DNA from: Caulochytrium protostelioides
Taxonomy: Eukaryota > Chytridiomycota > Caulochytriomycetes > Caulochytriales > Caulochytriaceae
DNA: 32,157 nt
Assembly (NCBI GenBank): GCA_003615045.1
Contig: ML014311.1
Span: 1 to 32,157, forward strand
Direction of reading: 5' to 3'
Position numbers and translations under genes: made by a program. This document shows, piece after piece, positions 28,302 to 32,157 of the stretch. Every line of letters starts with the position of its first letter. Position 1 is the first letter of the stretch. A model generated the notes under the pieces. The model was given only the letters and a program-made list of their open reading frames with translations, did not search any database and was not told the origin of the DNA.

Positions 28302-31211
28302 GACGAAGGCCAGGCGTCCGCTGAGTCGGTACCCGACCTGGGCCGCTACGTGGTCGACGGGGCCCCCGCCGACCTGGCATCGGACGCGGTGGCGGGCCCG
28401 ACGGACGACGACGGCGAGACGGCGGCGTGGCAGTACAACCTCTATGACGTGGCGGCGCTCCTCGCGCCGTTCCCTCTCGGCGGGGCCAGCGACGGTTCGA
28501 CGAGCCCGCTCTCCTTCCCGAGGCCACGATGCCACGGGGCGCCGGTGTGTCTCGTCCGCCTCCGCGCCGTCGCGCTAGACCAGTGGGTGCTGGAGGACGG
28601 CACGGGCGCCCTGCCGCTGCTGCCCGTCTGGTGGGACCCCGGGCTGCGCCAGGCGCCGGCCCGCCAGGCCGCGTGGTGGGCGCGCCACCGCCACCGCTGG
28701 TTTCGGTGGCGGGGCGGCACCCTCGTGGCCGAACGCAGCGCCCTGCACCGCGTCGACCCCGCGTCGCGGCCCGGCCTGACCGTAGCGCGGCTCTGGCTAC
28801 GGCTCGATGTCACACACGACCTCGTTCCCGTCGCGGCCGGCGGCCACGACCGCCTCGACGGCAGCGACGTCTCTCGTCGCTCGCCCTCCGAAGACCGTGA
28901 TGAGGCACAGACCCACGACGGGACGCCGAGTCCGCTGGAAACGGCGTCTGAAACGGAGGCCGATCCGATGGAAGTGGAAACGGAAGCCGATCGCCTCGAC
29001 GTCCGCGTCCGCTATGTGGAGGACCCCGCGCTGGTCGGCCTCGACGGCGCAACGCCCTTCGCCGGCGCGGTGATCCACGCGGATCCGGTCGTCGTGGACG
29101 CCAACATGCCGCCGGATCGCACGGCCCCATACGAGATTCTCGTGCCGGCCCGTGCAGGCGTCCCTCTGCCGCCGCTGGTGGCTGGCGCCGCTTACCGATG
29201 GCTGGGGCTGGCGCGCATGGCGCTCGACGACAGTGATGGCGACGACAGCGACAACGCCACTGACGCTGCTCATCCCTACGGGAACCGGTGCCGCTCGACG
29301 CGCTCCGTCGGGGCGACGACCTCGCGTCCGCTTTCCCCGCCCGGGCCCCGACCGACGCCCGCCGCCCGACGCCGCGAGCGTTACCTGGCGCACGCCGCGA
29401 CGCGCTGCCGCCTGATCGCGCGCCCTCCGGCGTGTCCGGCGGACGGACGCGCGCCGGGCCCGCTCGCGGCGCTGACCGTGAGTGGCGCGGTCGCGGCCGC
29501 CCTGCGACCGGCGGAGGCCCGCCGTCCGGGCGGCCCGTCGCGCGACCCGGACGACCGCCTGTTCGGCGCGGTCGATGTTGTGGCGCGGGTCGCGCGCAAA
29601 TCGCTGGTCGCGCGACGCGGCACGGCACCGCGCGAGCCACGGCCTGCCACGGACCCCGCGGACCTCGCCGCCCACGCGATGGCGCAGTACCTGGACCGCG
29701 GCATCGGCACGGGCGCCGATGGGGCCATGTTCAAGGTCACGCTGGTCGACGCGGAGGCGGCGACGGTTGCAGGGGCGGCTGCCTTGGCCCCCGTCGACCG
29801 GATCATGGTCTACATCGATCCGCGCCACGTCTCTGATCCGCTGGGTCTGGTGCCCGGCGCGACCGGGTGCTTCCGCGCCGTCACGCTCCGTCGGAGCCAC
29901 GACGGCCACCCCTATCTTCACTACACGGGGCGCAGCCGTGTCGTGTGGCAGCGAGCCTCGGCCCGCCCGCTCAGGGTCGCGCCGCCACGACATACCTTCC
30001 AGTCGCTCACGATGCGTGGGTGGCCCTCGCAAGCTGCGAGGGCCGATCCGGGTGCAGAGGCGGAGGCAGAGGCGGAAACAGGGCTCATGACACACCCAAT
30101 GACGGCACTGCCGCGAGCGACCCAGCACACGAGAGGGCCAGCGGGATCCGCACGGCCACGTCTTCCCGCCGTTAGTAAGGTCAGCTGCCAGATCACGGAG
30201 GTCGTCCGGTTTTCGCTGCATGCGCGCTGTGTCGCCTGCGGCGTCGTGCGGCGCGGCGGCGCGTGCCGTGCCTCCTGCCGACGAGGAGAGCCGGTGCCAG
30301 CGTCGCCGTCGTCGCCAGCGTCGCTGTTACCCTTCCATGGGGACGGAGCGCCGACGCTGACGCCAACGTTCACGTCCATGCATCCCCTCTGGCCCCGCCG
30401 CGATGCCGACGTGATGGTGCGACTGCGGCTGCGTCTTCATGACGGGACGGGGGCGTGCGATGCGGAGGTCGCCGATGTCGCCGTGGCCGCCCGCCTCCTG
30501 GACGTTCCCGCGTCGCTGCTCGTGGACGTCGCGGACCACGGCGTGGTCCGTTATGATCGCCCAAGTCCATGGAGCGCTGGGCGGATCAGCGGCTTCCATC
30601 CGGCGATACAGCGGCGACAGGGGCCGCTTGACGGCACGACAGTCCCGATGCTGGGCACGGACGACGATGGCGCTTGGTCCTCCTCCTCGGCCACCTCCTC
30701 GTCATTGTCAGACTCCCCCGAGGCGCTTGCGAGCGACGACGACGATGATGTGGACGGCGACGACGACGACGACGACGGGATCAAGCACGTCGGTCGACCA
30801 TCACGCTTGCCGGACGCATCCCTCGCTCCGCCTCGGACACGGCCACGGGCGCGAGCGCCGCCGCCGGCCCGCGCCGCACCCATCGAGCGGCTACAGCGAC
30901 GGTTGTGGCAACGCTTACAACAACGCGGCCAGCCGATGCGGTGGTGGGAACTCGTCGTCCGCAGCCGGACACGGGCGGCTTCTACTCCGGCGGAACGATC
31001 GCGCCACCGCCCGTCGAGCTGGGCTACCCGTGGTGGTTCTTCCGCGGCCAAGGCGGGGCTCATGACCCGCCAGCTCTGGGACCGGCATCGCCGCCTCAGC
31101 ATCCCCACCGTCGCCCTTCGGACCGATGTGCTTGACGTCCTTGCTGCGGCGCCGGCCCTCCAGACGTCCAGCGACGTCGATCGCCTGCTGAAGCGTCGCT
31201 CTGAACCCTAA
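25914..31211 (+). CDS. CTC1: CST telomere complex subunit CTC1
   Basis: A 1765-residue protein matching CTC1, the large OB-fold subunit of CST (CTC1-STN1-TEN1). CST binds single-stranded telomeric DNA and recruits polymerase alpha-primase for C-strand fill-in. Collinear segments with human CTC1 are visible. LGLVHYTGTLGRY and RPGTCLRLHQVH lie near residues 530-580, matching the human 'SYSGAVTG ... RPGVCLQLQDVH'. VYIDPRHVSDPLGLVPGA lies near 1299-1316, matching the human 'VYIEDPHLPPSLGLLPGA'. The last OB fold keeps a zinc-ribbon set, C1439-x2-C1442-x8-C1451-x3-C1455, then a DGTGACDAEV strand. Human CTC1 has 1217 residues; the excess is Ala/Pro/Asp-rich linkers, including an (His-Asp)n run at 28269-28301. 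The ATG at 25914 (GGG-ATG-G) is the first in frame. Cdc13, the yeast counterpart, lacks this architecture. No intron is needed. Confidence 0.9.
28269..28301 (+). repeat. GACCAC repeat coding for (Asp-His)n in CTC1
   Basis: Five to six copies of a 6-base unit giving alternating Asp and His near residue 786, in a linker between predicted OB folds. Confidence 0.9.
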
Positions 31212-31781
31212 AACTTGGTTGGCGCACGGCTGTTGGCACGCGTCGCCCAGTGGCAGCCTCGGGTGATGAATCGATAGAATAGATCCACTGCGATATACCC
31301 GCAGATTTGATTCAAGTAAGGTGCATTCAGTCTTGCTTATATACGTTGTCCACTTTCCAAAAGGATACCTCTGGGTGTCGCGACCAATTCACAACTAGCC
31401 TCGGAGCACATGCATGTCAACATGTTTGATTTGTACTGCGCCAGCCCGTATCGCCGCCAGGGAGATACCGCGGTTGCTCATGGAGTTTGGCAGAGGGACC
31501 CTCAGCTCCGTCCCGCACCATGCCGAGTACTTTGATGCGAAGAAAAAGAACTCCGCGCCTGCCCGAGATGACGACGACGCACCGACACCATCGACATCTC
31601 ACGCTTGTAACGACGACGCATTGTTGACGATTTCGATGGGGAGGGGCTCGCAGACATGGCCGTCTCAGTACTGGACGCAACGGCAGACCCCGTGGCGACA
31701 ACCGAGACCGCTGCAGCCCCAGCGGTTGCGGGCGAAGCCTGAGCATGCTGCGGGAGGGGCTTGAACGGGCCATTGATGGGG
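31212..31781. other. Convergent spacer between CTC1 and the DUF1996 gene
   Basis: GC drops sharply after the CTC1 stop, with AT-rich stretches near 31270-31350 that probably contain the CTC1 3' UTR. On the minus strand, the frame at 31502-31849 reads a Ser/Ala/Thr-rich stretch. It could be a spliced C-terminal tail of the DUF1996 gene, but this is not established. Confidence 0.45.
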
Positions 31782-32157
31782 TCAGGATACAGCATAGACG
31801 CCGGCTGGGACAGGGCTGGCACAGGCATTGGGCTTGTCTTTGCCGACATGGGGTCCGTTGAAGATTCTGTTGCATCCTGGTAGGGCCTTCAAGGGGCCGT
31901 CAATCTCTTCCGTCACCGAGAGCTTTACCTGCTTGGGGCATTCTGATTTGATTTTGTCGTCCTGAATGTGCGATGAGAGGGGCGCGCATTTGGCCGGACT
32001 GAAGGCGGCTTCATCGCATGACGGGTCGTTCATCGCTTTCTTCAGCACATCGGTGTCCCAGCCAGAGATGAAGTCGACGTGGAAGGTATACCCGACCGTG
32101 TCGCCGTTGGCCAAGACGAGCTGCGAGCCCGGCGCGACCTTGTTCACTTCATAGACC
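31782..32157 (-). CDS. DUF1996-domain protein, C-terminal part (runs off the window)
   Basis: The minus-strand frame enters at 32157 without a start, so only the last 125 residues are present. It shows the end of a DUF1996 domain: GYTFHVDFISGWDTDVL, which matches the family's H-x-D-F-x-x-G-W-D box, a CDE...CAPLSSH stretch, ECPKQVKLSVTEEIDGP and LKALPGCN. DUF1996 proteins are mostly secreted fungal proteins of unknown biochemical role, often joined to WSC or chitin-binding modules. The conserved Cys residues suggest disulfides. It is read to the TGA at 31782, but a GTATCC just before that stop could be a splice donor leading to a Ser/Ala-rich tail further left. GC is lower than in the neighbouring CTC1. 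Confidence 0.82.
   Translation of the reverse strand, partial: VYEVNKVAPGSQLVLANGDTVGYTFHVDFISGWDTDVLKKAMNDPSCDEAAFSPAKCAPLSSHIQDDKIKSECPKQVKLSVTEEIDGPLKALPGCNRIFNGPHVGKDKPNACASPVPAGVYAVS

Noticed and set aside
27072-28535. 487-codon minus frame opposite CTC1
   Set aside because: Antisense to a well-matched CTC1 region and compositional in origin.
1-32157. tRNA, rRNA or bacterial operon signals
   Set aside because: I looked for tRNA T-loop patterns and ribosomal sequence and saw none that I can support. Gene spacing, start contexts and families are eukaryotic, so ribosome-binding sites and operons do not apply.

Overview
This is a GC-rich nuclear fragment from a eukaryote, most likely an early-diverging fungus (chytrid or blastocladiomycete grade). 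Four things point that way: genes with eukaryotic start contexts and a GT-AG intron; a fungal-type ornithine carrier (ORT1); an RPB7 ending in the fungal-style IKEDYLG motif; and a DUF1996 protein, a mostly fungal family. The window also carries INTS2 (Integrator) and CTC1 (telomeric CST complex). Ascomycete yeasts lack both in this form, which argues for a lineage that kept an animal-like gene set. Species assignment is not possible from sequence alone.

Layout. 1-1153: no recognised gene. 1154-2311 (-): ORT1. 2312-4091: low-complexity, repeat-rich spacer. 4092-4805 (-): decayed gene of the TnpB/Fanzor (IS605 OrfB) lineage, relic A. 5795-7971: TATA-like box, a long GGAT microsatellite, then a gene for a secreted, lineage-specific protein of lower GC. 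8010-8233 (+) and 9121-9453 (-): relics B and C, further 3' fragments of the same Fanzor-like family. 9480-9755 (-): small one-helix membrane ORF. 11110-12885 (+): PNS1/CTL choline-transporter-like protein. 13139-13705 (-): RPB7. 14672-16572 (+): five-finger CCCH protein, ZC3H3-like, with one intron. 16620-22367 (-): INTS2. 23438-25270 (+): SWD1/RBBP5. 25914-31211 (+): CTC1. 31782-32157 (-): 3' end of a DUF1996 gene that runs off the window.

The right half is a dense block of nuclear RNA, chromatin and telomere genes: RPB7 (Pol II), the CCCH RNA-binding protein, INTS2 (Pol II attenuation and snRNA 3' processing), RBBP5 (H3K4 methyltransferase COMPASS) and CTC1 (telomere replication). They are independent eukaryotic genes in divergent, convergent and tandem pairs, not an operon. 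The left half, and the last 900 bases, look like accessory territory: lower GC, microsatellites, mobile-element relics and secreted-protein genes.

A general property of this genome is expansion of low-complexity runs (Ala/Pro, poly-Asp, DV, HD) inside otherwise conserved proteins. This GC-rich repetitiveness also creates many long open antisense frames that are not genes.
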